Notes under the pieces: generated by a model
Told to the model about the DNA's origin: nothing
The model's database searches: none
Seen by the model: the letters and a program-made list of their open reading frames with translations, nothing else
NCBI GenBank assembly: GCA_947475525.1
Contig: CANJMI010000010.1
Coordinates: 1-64,000 of the forward strand
Direction: 5' to 3'
Length of the DNA: 64,000 nt
Source: Polyangiaceae bacterium
GTDB taxonomy: Bacteria; Myxococcota_A; Polyangia; Polyangiales; Polyangiaceae
Shown: piece by piece, positions 27,395 to 36,057 of the stretch
Layout of the letters: every line of letters starts with the position of its first letter
Position numbering within the stretch: the first letter of the stretch is position 1
Made by a program: the position numbers and the translations under genes

Positions 27395-28213
27395 TCAAAC
27401 GGTGAGGACGAAGTCTTTCGTGGTGCTCGTGCGCATGCCACGCAGCACAAGCTCCCGAAGGAACGCGTCACCGTAGTGGTCGAAGCCGCCGACGTTGCTC
27501 GATGCGTCCGTGAGGAGCACGAGCTTGGAGACGTACTTCGGATCGACGAACCGGTCGGCGATGTCGCGCACCGTGTTCGCAAGGCAGTGCGAGAGCGCCT
27601 CGCCCGCGAGGAGGATCACGTCGGCGTCTTCGAGCGTGTTGATGAGGGCCGTGTTGACTTGGGTCGTTGGGTCCTCGGGATCGGGCACCTCCGCTTGGAC
27701 GGCGGAGAAGTGCTCGGTCCACGGGTTCGAGCCTTTGGTAACGAATTGCGCCATCGCGAAGCGGTCTTCCCAGACGTGCACCGCGTCCGCGAGCTTCTTC
27801 CAGACGTTGTGCCCGCTGTCACCTATCAGGCAGTGGTAGGGCCAGATGACGTGTGGATAGCGACCGTTGACCGAGAGCGCGCGGAGGTACGCGAGCGTGC
27901 GCTTGTAGGCACTCGGGCGGGTCGTCGTCCACGTGCCCTTCTCGAGGTCCTCGGCCGTGATCACGGTGAACGCACCGGGGTGCGCGCCACGCGAGTCCTG
28001 AAACCAAATCGGATGGGAGATGTCGACCTTGCGATGACTGTCGAGGGTGATGTGGATGCCCGTGAGCCGCTCGCGCAGCCGGTCGACGAGCATGGCCACT
28101 CGGTCCATGTCGCCTTCCGCGCCTTTCACGTAGAGCGACCCGTTCGGGTCACAAAAGTCATTCTGCGGATCGATGACGAGCAGGTGAATCTTTGGAGTTT
28201 CGGTGAACGTCAT
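27395..28213 (-). CDS. Isochorismatase-fold cysteine hydrolase, nicotinamidase-like
   Basis: The 272-residue protein has LLVIDPQNDFCDPNGSL (catalytic Asp), TLDSHRKVDISHP (metal-type DSH) and GEALSHCLANTVRD with the catalytic Cys. This matches the nicotinamidase/isochorismatase family and suggests nicotinamide to nicotinate, the first step of NAD salvage. Its length exceeds PncA (about 210), with an insertion around 130-190. It heads the operon with NrtR, which supports an NAD role. Substrate specificity is inferred. Confidence 0.8.
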   Translation of the reverse strand: MTFTETPKIHLLVIDPQNDFCDPNGSLYVKGAEGDMDRVAMLVDRLRERLTGIHITLDSHRKVDISHPIWFQDSRGAHPGAFTVITAEDLEKGTWTTTRPSAYKRTLAYLRALSVNGRYPHVIWPYHCLIGDSGHNVWKKLADAVHVWEDRFAMAQFVTKGSNPWTEHFSAVQAEVPDPEDPTTQVNTALINTLEDADVILLAGEALSHCLANTVRDIADRFVDPKYVSKLVLLTDASSNVGGFDHYGDAFLRELVLRGMRTSTTKDFVLTV

Positions 28214-28244
28214 GGTGTCTCCTTGGGGTCTGAGATTGCCCTAA

Positions 28245-28289
28245 AAGGTGCTTATGACCTTATTATGGTTCTTGAGACCTTTCTGTCAA
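28245..28289 (-). promoter_or_regulatory. Sigma70 promoter of the nicotinamidase-nrtR operon with two operator-like repeats
   Basis: On the minus strand TTGACA (28289-28284) and CATAAT (28267-28262) are 16 bp apart, a near-consensus promoter 50-75 bp before the first ATG at 28213. Two 17-bp direct repeats, AAGGTGCTTATGACCTT (28245-28261) and ATGGTTCTTGAGACCTT (28265-28281) in plus orientation, match at 13 of 17 bases. Each has AGGT/GGT...ACC half-sites and they start 20 bp apart. They cover the -10 box, the spacer and the likely start site. Autorepression by the NrtR-like product is inferred. Confidence 0.6.
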
Positions 28290-28412
28290 GGCCTCGGCGC
28301 GCTTTTGCAGAGCGATCCTGACACGACAAGCTCAACAAATAACCAGGCGCGGCCTCGTGACCTTGCGTGCGATCCCGTCGCTGGGTACGGTCCTCGCGAG
28401 GTCGGCCGGAAC

Positions 28413-29360
28413 ATGAACGAAGCGGAGCGGATCGCGCGGCTCGCAGGGATCCTCGGGTCCGGTGGCGCGGGTGTGGAACTTGGCATCGGCGACGACGGGG
28501 CGGTGGTCGCCGCGAGCATGACGCCGCTCGTGTGGTCGATCGACGCGGCCGTTGAGCATGTCCACTTCGAACGCGCGTGGCTCGACGCGGAGTGCCTCGG
28601 ATACCGCGCGACGATGGCGGCGCTCTCGGACCTCGCGGCGATGGGGGCGACGCCCCTCGGCGTGCTTGCGGCGCTGGTGCTCCCACCCACGCTCGACGAG
28701 GCGTGGCTCGATGGAATCGCGCGAGGGCAGCGCCGCGCATGTGACGAAGTCGAGACCGCTGTTATCGGCGGCAACCTCAGTCGCGGAGCCGAACTCTCCA
28801 TCACCACGAGTGTTCTCGGCACGGCCGCGCGAGCGATGCGTCGCGACCGCGTGCGTCCAGGCGATGCACTCTGGCTTGCGGGTCCGGTGGGCCTCGCGCG
28901 CGCGGGGTTTCACGCGCTCTTGAAAGGCGAACTTCCAGGCGAGAGCGAGCTGCACGCGTGGCGCTACCCGCGAGCCCGCATCGGGGAGGGCCTCGCTGCG
29001 TGCGCGGTGGCCGAGGCTGCGATCGATGTGTCCGATGGTCTTGCGGTGGACGCGGCTCGCCTCGCCGAGGCAAGCTCTGTGGCGTTGGAGCTCGATGCGG
29101 CGGCCTTGCTCGACGACACCCTCCGTGCGGCCGCCGCGCGAGTAGGCATGGCCCCACTCGAGCTCGCACTCTACGGCGGCGAGGACTACGCGCTGCTCGT
29201 TGCGGCGCCCGAAGGGGCGGCGTTTGGTCCTGAATTTCGTCGGATTGGAAGCGCGCGTCCCGTGACGGAAGCCGAGCGTGTGGCACGCTCGTGGGTGTGG
29301 CTAAACGAGGGCACGCTGCGACGCCCGGTGCTCGCTCGTGGATTCGATCACTTCGAATGA
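28413..29360 (+). CDS. thiL: Thiamine-monophosphate kinase ThiL
   Basis: The 315-residue protein from the ATG at 28413 has ThiL features: GIGDDGAVVA, ALSDLAAMGATPL, IGGNLSR, DVSDGLAVDAARLAEAS and GGEDYALLV. It phosphorylates thiamine monophosphate to the diphosphate cofactor. GGNLSR replaces the more usual GGDT. The stop overlaps the next gene as ATGA. The thiamine gene thiO is elsewhere in the window (52208). Confidence 0.92.
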   Translation: MNEAERIARLAGILGSGGAGVELGIGDDGAVVAASMTPLVWSIDAAVEHVHFERAWLDAECLGYRATMAALSDLAAMGATPLGVLAALVLPPTLDEAWLDGIARGQRRACDEVETAVIGGNLSRGAELSITTSVLGTAARAMRRDRVRPGDALWLAGPVGLARAGFHALLKGELPGESELHAWRYPRARIGEGLAACAVAEAAIDVSDGLAVDAARLAEASSVALELDAAALLDDTLRAAAARVGMAPLELALYGGEDYALLVAAPEGAAFGPEFRRIGSARPVTEAERVARSWVWLNEGTLRRPVLARGFDHFE

Positions 29361-30559
29361 CGCCAAGAACGCGCTATCCTCTCATGATGCGGCTCGGGCA
29401 TGTCCTCGCGGCGGCGCTCCTCATCGCGGCCTTAAGCGAAGGCTGCAAAAGCTCCGAAGGACGCGGCGGTCCGGCGAATGCGAACGGCAAGCCTATTGGC
29501 TATGGCGCGTCTGTCTCAGCGGGTGCTGGCGGTCAAAGCCTCACCACGACCTCCGGAGGACAGGGCGATTGCAGCGACGAAGGAACGTGCGGCACCGAGA
29601 CCCACGCCATCTCCTTCGATGCGCCCAACCTCTACTTCGTGCTCGATGCGTCGGGCAGCATGCTCGCCGAAGTTCCGGATAAAGGTGGCGACACGCGCTA
29701 TCAAGTCGTGCGCAAAGCCGCGAGAACCCTGGTCGGAAAGCTCGGGTCGCTTATCAACGTAGGCGTCGCGATTTTTCCTGGGCCACAGAAGGGTTGTTCC
29801 GGCGGAGACGAGGTCATGCCCGTCACGCCGGGAGATCCGTACTCGGCGAATGACGTTGGGCCGACCCTGCAGGCGTTCATCGACACAACTGCGCTCACAC
29901 CGGCCGGTGGCACACCCACCGCCGCGACACTCGAAGCGCTCTTGCCCAAACTCGCCGAGCTCAAGGGACGCACGGTGGTGCTCTTGCTGACCGATGGCGG
30001 GCCGAACTGCAACACGAAGGCTTCGTGCGGACCCGACGAGTGCATGCCCGTAATCGAAGGAGAGTGCACGCCGAGTCAGGGTTGCTGCGACCCGAGCTTC
30101 GCTGGCGGCGGTCCGCGCCTTTGCGTTGACCGCGAGCCTACGGTCAAAGCGGTCGAGGCCATTCATGCCCTCGGCATCGACGTCTACGTCATCGGCGTCG
30201 CGGACCTCGCGCTCTACGAAGGCGTGCTCGACGAGATGGCTGTCGCCGGCGGCAAGCCCAACGCGACCGGCACGAAGTACGCCGAGGCGAAAGATCTCGG
30301 CAAGCTCGGTGCGATCTTTTCGGCGATCGCGTCGAACGCCATCGAGTGCGAGTTCGTGGTGCAAGATCCCCCCGAAGACAAGGGCTTCACCAACGTTCAC
30401 TTTGACTGCACGCCTCTGCCGCTCGACCCGAAGAACGGCTGGGCATGGTCCTCCGATACGACCATCACGTTGTACGGTGACGCCTGCGCGGCGTTGAAGA
30501 GCGGCAAAGTCGGCCAGGTGAAGATCGTCACCGGGTGTCCGACCGAGCAGCCCAAGTGA
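29357..30559 (+). CDS. VWA-domain lipoprotein
   Basis: The ATG overlaps the thiL stop; a second ATG pair at 29384-29389 could also serve. Residues 10-30 form a lipoprotein signal (LAAALLIAALSEGC). A VWA domain follows, with DASGSM MIDAS, TPAGGTPTAATLEALL and LLLTDGGPNCN. Paired cysteines lie around CGPDEC and CTPSQGCC, and the C-terminus is beta-rich. The domain organisation resembles secreted VWA lipoproteins of Myxococcota. Function unknown; probably surface-attached. Confidence 0.82.
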   Translation: MTPRTRYPLMMRLGHVLAAALLIAALSEGCKSSEGRGGPANANGKPIGYGASVSAGAGGQSLTTTSGGQGDCSDEGTCGTETHAISFDAPNLYFVLDASGSMLAEVPDKGGDTRYQVVRKAARTLVGKLGSLINVGVAIFPGPQKGCSGGDEVMPVTPGDPYSANDVGPTLQAFIDTTALTPAGGTPTAATLEALLPKLAELKGRTVVLLLTDGGPNCNTKASCGPDECMPVIEGECTPSQGCCDPSFAGGGPRLCVDREPTVKAVEAIHALGIDVYVIGVADLALYEGVLDEMAVAGGKPNATGTKYAEAKDLGKLGAIFSAIASNAIECEFVVQDPPEDKGFTNVHFDCTPLPLDPKNGWAWSSDTTITLYGDACAALKSGKVGQVKIVTGCPTEQPK

Positions 30560-30568
30560 CGCCTCCGT

Positions 30569-31519
30569 TCAGCGGTGCGGGCCGGCCGGTTTTCGCTCCG
30601 ACCGGTTGGGCCACTCGGCACCGAATCGCGTGACACCTGCGAGTTCGCGCGCGGCCGTGTTCCGTACGAAGGCGAAGCTACTCTGGACGTCGGGCTCCAC
30701 CGGTGAGCGCAGAGCTTCAGCTCTGACATACTCGAGCACGGTCATGAGGCTGCCTTCGTTTGCGAGCAATTTGTGCAAAAACGCTTGAGCTGGACAATGG
30801 ATCCGCAGATCGCTTGCCGACTCGGCGCCTGAATCTTCGCGCGCAGTCCAAGTGAACGCGCCTGACTTGTCGAGCAGCGTGACGGCCTCGACGATCAGAC
30901 TCTGGTCAACCTCGAACGTCTCGAGTCCGCTGCGCCGCGTTCCACAAACGTAGAGGGCGAGGTTCATGAATTTCAGGACGTTCTTCGGTAACCACTGGAC
31001 CACGAAGGGCCCAAGCGTCGCCTCCGCGCTCGGGGAATACCGCCCCGCGAGCGTCCCGAGTGCAGCGGCGAACGTATGAATGAGATCGACCAAGTGGGCG
31101 AGGGCAACGGCAACGTCGGGCTCACGTTGGTTCCAACGCAAGCACGCGAGCACTTCGGCCTGCGTGAACTTTTTCACCGGATGCGCACGGCGTGTGCTGG
31201 CGTCGGCGCCGGCAAGTCCTTCGTCGATCGTGAAGCCGGGCACAAGCTCGCCTTCGTCGATTCGCGGCAGGATGCGCGTGCTGCACGCATGCTCGATGAA
31301 CCCGTGGAGTACCCCCGGTGGCATCAACCGTTCCGTGGCGGTGATGAAGGCGTGGGAGGCGACGTCGATCTCCCGTTGCGACACCGTAGCGCCCTGGCGG
31401 AGCGCGAAAAAAAGGCTCCGATTGCACATCGCCCCGAGCTCGGCATCGAGCGTGCTTGCATCGAGCCTAGCCGCGATGGCATCCATGCAGCGTAGAAACT
31501 CGGGCGCGTCCGGCGTCAC
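30569..31519 (-). CDS. Uncharacterised protein translated after TssM
   Basis: The GTG start overlaps the tssM stop (GTGA), so the two are coupled. The 316 residues are mainly helical with no signal peptide or membrane segment and no motif I recognise (patterns such as FLRCMDAIAARLDA, VLACLRWNQREPDVAVALAHLVDLIH, LKFMNLALYVCGTRRSG). Coupling suggests a partner of the TssM-like protein. It could be a divergent T6SS accessory factor, but no sequence evidence shows it. Confidence 0.6.
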   Translation of the reverse strand: MTPDAPEFLRCMDAIAARLDASTLDAELGAMCNRSLFFALRQGATVSQREIDVASHAFITATERLMPPGVLHGFIEHACSTRILPRIDEGELVPGFTIDEGLAGADASTRRAHPVKKFTQAEVLACLRWNQREPDVAVALAHLVDLIHTFAAALGTLAGRYSPSAEATLGPFVVQWLPKNVLKFMNLALYVCGTRRSGLETFEVDQSLIVEAVTLLDKSGAFTWTAREDSGAESASDLRIHCPAQAFLHKLLANEGSLMTVLEYVRAEALRSPVEPDVQSSFAFVRNTAARELAGVTRFGAEWPNRSERKPAGPHR

Positions 31520-34413
31520 TGGATGACCGTGGGCAGCTTGATCTTTCCGCCCACGTTGAGCGGCGCCATCAGCAACGGCAAGAGCGCCGACTGTGCGAGT
31601 TGGTCCTGTGGTTTCAGGAGCGCTTCGGCCTGCGTTACGGTCTTGTTGAGGTCGAGAATGACGGCGTTCACGCTGACGTCGCGCTGCGTCTGTTGTGCTG
31701 CGAGCATCTTTTGCTTCAGCGTGTTCAAGAGCTCCATGTAGGCCGAGAGGGGCGTCTCATTCAGCGGATTTCGGCTCGCCTCGGGAGGCACTCCGAACGA
31801 CACCGCGCTCTTGAAGGTCGCGGGTACCTTGCTCAGTTTCCCTGCGATTTTGTTGACGTCCAAGTTGAACCGAAGGCCCGTCTTGGAAGCGAGCGTTTGG
31901 TTTAACTTCTGGTTCGCAATCTTGCTCGTGCGTTTGTCGTCGAGCGCAGACAGCGGTTTTTTCCATTGGGTATGATCTTCGAGAGCCCGCAAGATTCGCA
32001 GATATGGCCACTCGGGGCGCCGCAGACCACCTTGCTCGTCGCCGTACAATTTGACCGCCTCATCGACGGTGTTGGGCGACTTGATGCGGATGTCCTGAAG
32101 GAACCCCTTCCACGCGGCGATGTAATTCAGCTCGTAATCGTCGGCGAGGAGCGCGACGTTTCGGGCAACCTGATCGCCTTGCTCTTCGGCAGTCAGCGGG
32201 ACGACCCACTGTTCGCGCTCGAGCAGATCTTTCGCGGACTCGATGTTCGAGAGCACGGCCGCGTGCCCCTTGTCCGTGTAAGGGCCGCTTACGGAATAAT
32301 AACCTTTGCCGCTCTCGTTCTGCGCGCTCCGGAGCCAGCCGGTGACCTCTTTGCGGTCGCTGAACATGGCGTCGAGCGACACTGGCGGAAAACGAAGGTT
32401 GCCGCGGATGGCGTCCTCGGAGTCGTCGTAGAGCTCGACCTCAATCGTGTCGATGAACATGGCGAGGTAGCGTTTGCGCACGGGCACCGCTTGGAGCGCC
32501 TCGCGTGCGTGCTGGACGATTTTGTCGTTCGCCGGGACTGGACGGGCGCGCGCTTTGTTGTCGCGATCGGGATCGGGCTTGATGAGCTGGAAGTAATAGA
32601 GAAGATGCGGCTGCATCCGCTTCTTCAGGTCGATCATCGAGATGTCGTTCGTGGACTTGTTGATGTCCGACCACAGCGCGGTGTAACGCCCCGCGGCGAA
32701 GGCGACGTCGAGGTGCTCGATGTCGCTCAGCATCAAGTACGTCTTCAATTTCAAGCGCTCGTGGGCGTACTTTTCCCCGGCGACCGCGCTGAGCTCGCTC
32801 TCGAGCTTGAACTTCGCCGGCGAGACGAACCCCTTCTGCATGTTGAAGATGTAGGCCGCGACGAGCTTCGGGTAGATCTCCTCGCCGGAGTACATCAAGA
32901 AGCGCTTTCCGAAAGGCACTCCGTCCTTCTGGTAGGACTCGAGCTCTTCGAGGGTCTTGCGCAAAGGCTCGAGCGCTTCGAGCTTGGCGCGCACCGGTTC
33001 GGAGCGATTGTCCCAATCGATCTTCATCGCCACTTCGGCGCGCTCTTTCGCCACGTTCAAGAGCTCCCGGTTGTTGAAGAAGGAGAGGACGCTCGGGATA
33101 GCGAACGTGAGCGCGAGCGCCATGGCCGTCACGCCGACGCCGATGCGCACGAGGCGTTGGCGGCGGATCTCGGAGATGCTCCGCGAGGCAACTTCAGCAT
33201 CCGGAAAGACGATGCGCGTGAAGACGTCGTAGAGGAAATAGCTCTTCGATTCGAGACGCGCCTCTTGCACGTACTGCTGCGGCGCGATCCCCATCGCTTG
33301 GCCCATGCGCGAGAGGACGCGGGCAAGTGGCGCGCCTTCCTGAGTGCCGCTCGTGAAGTAGAACCCGCGGAACGTGGGCGTGCCCTGGAACGCGTTGACC
33401 GTGAAAATCTGCGAGAGGAGGTCGGCAAGGTTCCGGCGAATCCCGGCGAACTCGAGCGGAAATCCGTAGATGACCTCACGTGCGCGGCGGTCGCGCTCGG
33501 TCGCGAGGCGCTTCAACCCGCGGCCGTGGACCTGCTGGACCATGAGATCGAATTCGCGCGAGAAGATCGCGCCCGGGTCGCGGCGGTCAGCGTTGAGCGG
33601 GATGGTCGCGCCGAGAGCCTGGGAGCGGTCGCTCTTGCGAAGGTCGCCGAAGAACTCGTTGAAGCCCGCGATGAGATCGCACTTCGTGATGATGACGTAG
33701 ACCGGCAGCACCATGCCGAGCTTCGTCATGACCTCGTCGATGCGGGCTCGGAGTTTCTTGCCCATCGACTCGAGCTGCGTGTCGTTCGCGTCGATGATGT
33801 CCGGCACGCTGATCGCGACGATGAGCCCGTTGAGCGGCTTTTCGCTGCGGTATTTGCGCAGCATATCGAGGAAGGCGAGCCACTCGCTCTGGTCCTCGTG
33901 TTCGGTCGTGTAGCGACCCGCTGTGTCGAGCAGGATCGCGTCGTTGGTGAACCACCAGTCGCAGTTGCGCGTCCCACCGACGCCACGGACGCTCGAATCC
34001 GCGTAGGGAAACTGCAGGCCGGAGGCCTTGAGTGCGGTCGTCTTGCCTGCGCCCGGGGGACCTATGATCGCGTACCAGGGGAGCGAGTAGAGCGCCGAGC
34101 CTCCGCGCTTTTTTCCGCCGAGCTTGCTCGATTTAAGAGCGTTGATGCCGTCGGTGATCTGCTTCTGAAGCGCCTGTATTTCGGCGCGCTTTTGCGGACT
34201 CGCGTTCGCCTCTTGTTGGCGCGCTTGCTCGGCGAGCGCCCGTTCGAGCCCTCCAGCCGAGCGATTCGCGCGGATGCGTTGGTAGAGGAACGTGCCGAGC
34301 GCGATGAGCAGGATCAGACCGGTGGCGGTCAGCGTGATCCAAAGGCTCCACTGCAGGATGAAGCCAAGTGCCCAAACGAAACCGGTGACCAGCGCAAACA
34401 GGACGTAAATCAC
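31516..34413 (-). CDS. tssM: TssM/IcmF-type membrane protein, orphan
   Basis: The 965-residue protein starts at GTG 34413 with two membrane segments, then a Walker A (IIGPPGAGKTT), a DTAGR motif and a large cytoplasmic ATPase-like domain. A third membrane segment (about 425-450) precedes a long extracytoplasmic part ending in a C-terminal beta domain. This is the IcmF/TssM layout; family members often reach 1100-1200 residues. TssM forms the membrane complex of type VI secretion. No other tss gene is in this window, so it may serve a distant cluster or another role. The gene follows sucCD and a 233-codon gene. Confidence 0.85.
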   Translation of the reverse strand: MIYVLFALVTGFVWALGFILQWSLWITLTATGLILLIALGTFLYQRIRANRSAGGLERALAEQARQQEANASPQKRAEIQALQKQITDGINALKSSKLGGKKRGGSALYSLPWYAIIGPPGAGKTTALKASGLQFPYADSSVRGVGGTRNCDWWFTNDAILLDTAGRYTTEHEDQSEWLAFLDMLRKYRSEKPLNGLIVAISVPDIIDANDTQLESMGKKLRARIDEVMTKLGMVLPVYVIITKCDLIAGFNEFFGDLRKSDRSQALGATIPLNADRRDPGAIFSREFDLMVQQVHGRGLKRLATERDRRAREVIYGFPLEFAGIRRNLADLLSQIFTVNAFQGTPTFRGFYFTSGTQEGAPLARVLSRMGQAMGIAPQQYVQEARLESKSYFLYDVFTRIVFPDAEVASRSISEIRRQRLVRIGVGVTAMALALTFAIPSVLSFFNNRELLNVAKERAEVAMKIDWDNRSEPVRAKLEALEPLRKTLEELESYQKDGVPFGKRFLMYSGEEIYPKLVAAYIFNMQKGFVSPAKFKLESELSAVAGEKYAHERLKLKTYLMLSDIEHLDVAFAAGRYTALWSDINKSTNDISMIDLKKRMQPHLLYYFQLIKPDPDRDNKARARPVPANDKIVQHAREALQAVPVRKRYLAMFIDTIEVELYDDSEDAIRGNLRFPPVSLDAMFSDRKEVTGWLRSAQNESGKGYYSVSGPYTDKGHAAVLSNIESAKDLLEREQWVVPLTAEEQGDQVARNVALLADDYELNYIAAWKGFLQDIRIKSPNTVDEAVKLYGDEQGGLRRPEWPYLRILRALEDHTQWKKPLSALDDKRTSKIANQKLNQTLASKTGLRFNLDVNKIAGKLSKVPATFKSAVSFGVPPEASRNPLNETPLSAYMELLNTLKQKMLAAQQTQRDVSVNAVILDLNKTVTQAEALLKPQDQLAQSALLPLLMAPLNVGGKIKLPTVIQ

Positions 34414-34458
34414 AGCGGAGAGACCCTAGCGTCGCTGCACGCGGGCGGGAATGGACTC

Positions 34459-35160
34459 TTATTCGTAATCTTCAGCAAGGAGCGCGCGCTTCGCGTACGG
34501 GTCGTCGACTTTCTTCGCGATCAATGTTTCGATTGCGATGTCGAGCACCTCGAGGCGGAGCGAAGGCAGGAGGAACTCATCTTCCGAGACGGGAGGGAGC
34601 TCCTGGAGTCGCGAGAAGACTTGGTCACGGTCCTCTTCGCGCAGGTCGAAGCCGCTGAACTGGTCCTCGGATTTCTCGTCGGGGGCGAGGAGGCCGTGCG
34701 CGACCTGCATCGGATAGAAGGAGAGCATCACCGCCTCGAAGTCGAGCCGCCAGCCGGAGGGATCGCCGTCGTCGGTGTACCACCAGCAGCGGTGCTGTCG
34801 ACGGATCACTTCTCCGAGGTAAGCGCCGACAATGTTGGCGCTGAGCGGCAAGGCTTCAGGGCGGTCGGCGAGCGTACGGCGTGACTCGGTGACGTAGTAA
34901 TCGATCAGCGACAGCGTCTCGGGCGTGAAATCCGGCGAGAGGTCCGGATCCACCTTCCCCGCGAGTTTTCCTAGCATCGCGGTGACGAAACGAACGCACG
35001 CCTCGGCGAGATCCAAGACGGAGGTAGGCGGGCCGCTGAGCACGACGGGTACCGCCAGCGCGTCGAGCGCGGGCTGCACCACGTCGTGCGTCGTGAGCCC
35101 CGGAAACGCATGATGTCCAGGCTCTTTGCAGTCTTCGCCGCACTCGTGTTCGTGGTTCAC
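34459..35160 (-). CDS. Uncharacterised protein with Cys/His-rich N-terminus
   Basis: A GTG overlaps the sucD stop (GTGA), so it is translated with sucD. The first 17 residues hold [15 protein letters not shown], a likely metal-binding cluster. The rest (233 residues in total) is mostly helical and acidic, with [21 protein letters not shown] and [20 protein letters not shown]. No known family recognised. It precedes tssM by 45 bp. Confidence 0.6.
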   Translation of the reverse strand: MNHEHECGEDCKEPGHHAFPGLTTHDVVQPALDALAVPVVLSGPPTSVLDLAEACVRFVTAMLGKLAGKVDPDLSPDFTPETLSLIDYYVTESRRTLADRPEALPLSANIVGAYLGEVIRRQHRCWWYTDDGDPSGWRLDFEAVMLSFYPMQVAHGLLAPDEKSEDQFSGFDLREEDRDQVFSRLQELPPVSEDEFLLPSLRLEVLDIAIETLIAKKVDDPYAKRALLAEDYE

Positions 35161-36053
35161 GCGCTCCTAAGAAGGCCCGCGAGCGTCTTGCCCATGTCTG
35201 AGGGCGTCGGAGCGAGGGCGATGCCGGCCTCGCGCATGGCGGCTTGTTTGGCGGCCGCCGTGCCTTTGCCTCCCGCGATGATCGCACCAGCGTGGCCCAT
35301 GCGCTTGCCCGGCGGTGCGGTCGTGCCCGCGATGAAGCCCGCGACGGGTTTCTTCATGTTGGCCCGGATCCACGCGGCCGCGTCTTCTTCGGCGGTGCCT
35401 CCAATTTCGCCGATCATGATCACGCCGTCGGTGTCAGGGTCGTCGTTGAAGAGCGAGAGCACCTCGATAAAATCGAGGCCTTTGACGGGATCGCCGCCGA
35501 TGCCGACGCAGGTCGACTGTCCGATGCCGAGAGCCGTGAGCTGGCCGACGGCTTCGTACGTCAGCGTGCCGGAGCGCGAGACGACACCGATGCGGCCGGG
35601 CTTGTGAATCGCACCCGGCATGATGCCGATCTTCGTCTCGCCCGGGGTGATCACGCCGGGGCAGTTCGGTCCGATAAGGAGCGTCTTTTTGCCCGCGAGG
35701 TACGCGCGCGCCCGCACCATGTCGAGCACCGGAATGCCCTCGGTGATGCAGATGCAAAGCTCGATGCCCGCGTCCACGGCCTCGCAGATCGCGTCGGCGG
35801 CGAAGGGCGGCGGCACGAAGATGCACGTGACGTTCGCGCCCGTTCCGTGGATGGCGTCCGCCACGGTGTCGAACATCGGGACGGTCGACTTGCCCGGGAG
35901 TTCGGGATCGAACGTCTCGCCTCCGCGACCTGGCACGATGCCGCCGACGACCTGGGTCCCGTAAGCGATGCAGCCCTTCGCATGGCGCGAGCCGAACGAG
36001 CCGGTGATGCCCTGAAAAATAACCTTGGAGTGCTTGTTGACGAGGATGCTCAT
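35157..36053 (-). CDS. sucD: Succinyl-CoA ligase alpha subunit
   Basis: The 298-residue protein has [13 protein letters not shown] (CoA-binding domain), [38 protein letters not shown] and the active-site region [22 protein letters not shown] with the phosphorylated His. It forms the succinyl-CoA synthetase with SucC in the citric acid cycle. sucC ends 4 bp upstream on the same strand. Confidence 0.97.
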   Translation of the reverse strand: MSILVNKHSKVIFQGITGSFGSRHAKGCIAYGTQVVGGIVPGRGGETFDPELPGKSTVPMFDTVADAIHGTGANVTCIFVPPPFAADAICEAVDAGIELCICITEGIPVLDMVRARAYLAGKKTLLIGPNCPGVITPGETKIGIMPGAIHKPGRIGVVSRSGTLTYEAVGQLTALGIGQSTCVGIGGDPVKGLDFIEVLSLFNDDPDTDGVIMIGEIGGTAEEDAAAWIRANMKKPVAGFIAGTTAPPGKRMGHAGAIIAGGKGTAAAKQAAMREAGIALAPTPSDMGKTLAGLLRSA

Positions 36054-36057
36054 GATC

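Noticed and set aside
28290-28412. Possible TPP riboswitch before thiL
   Set aside because: No CUGAGA or conserved TPP core seen; the segment carries the divergent promoter.
31966-34884. 972-codon frame opposite tssM
   Set aside because: Antisense shadow; TssM motifs are on the other strand.
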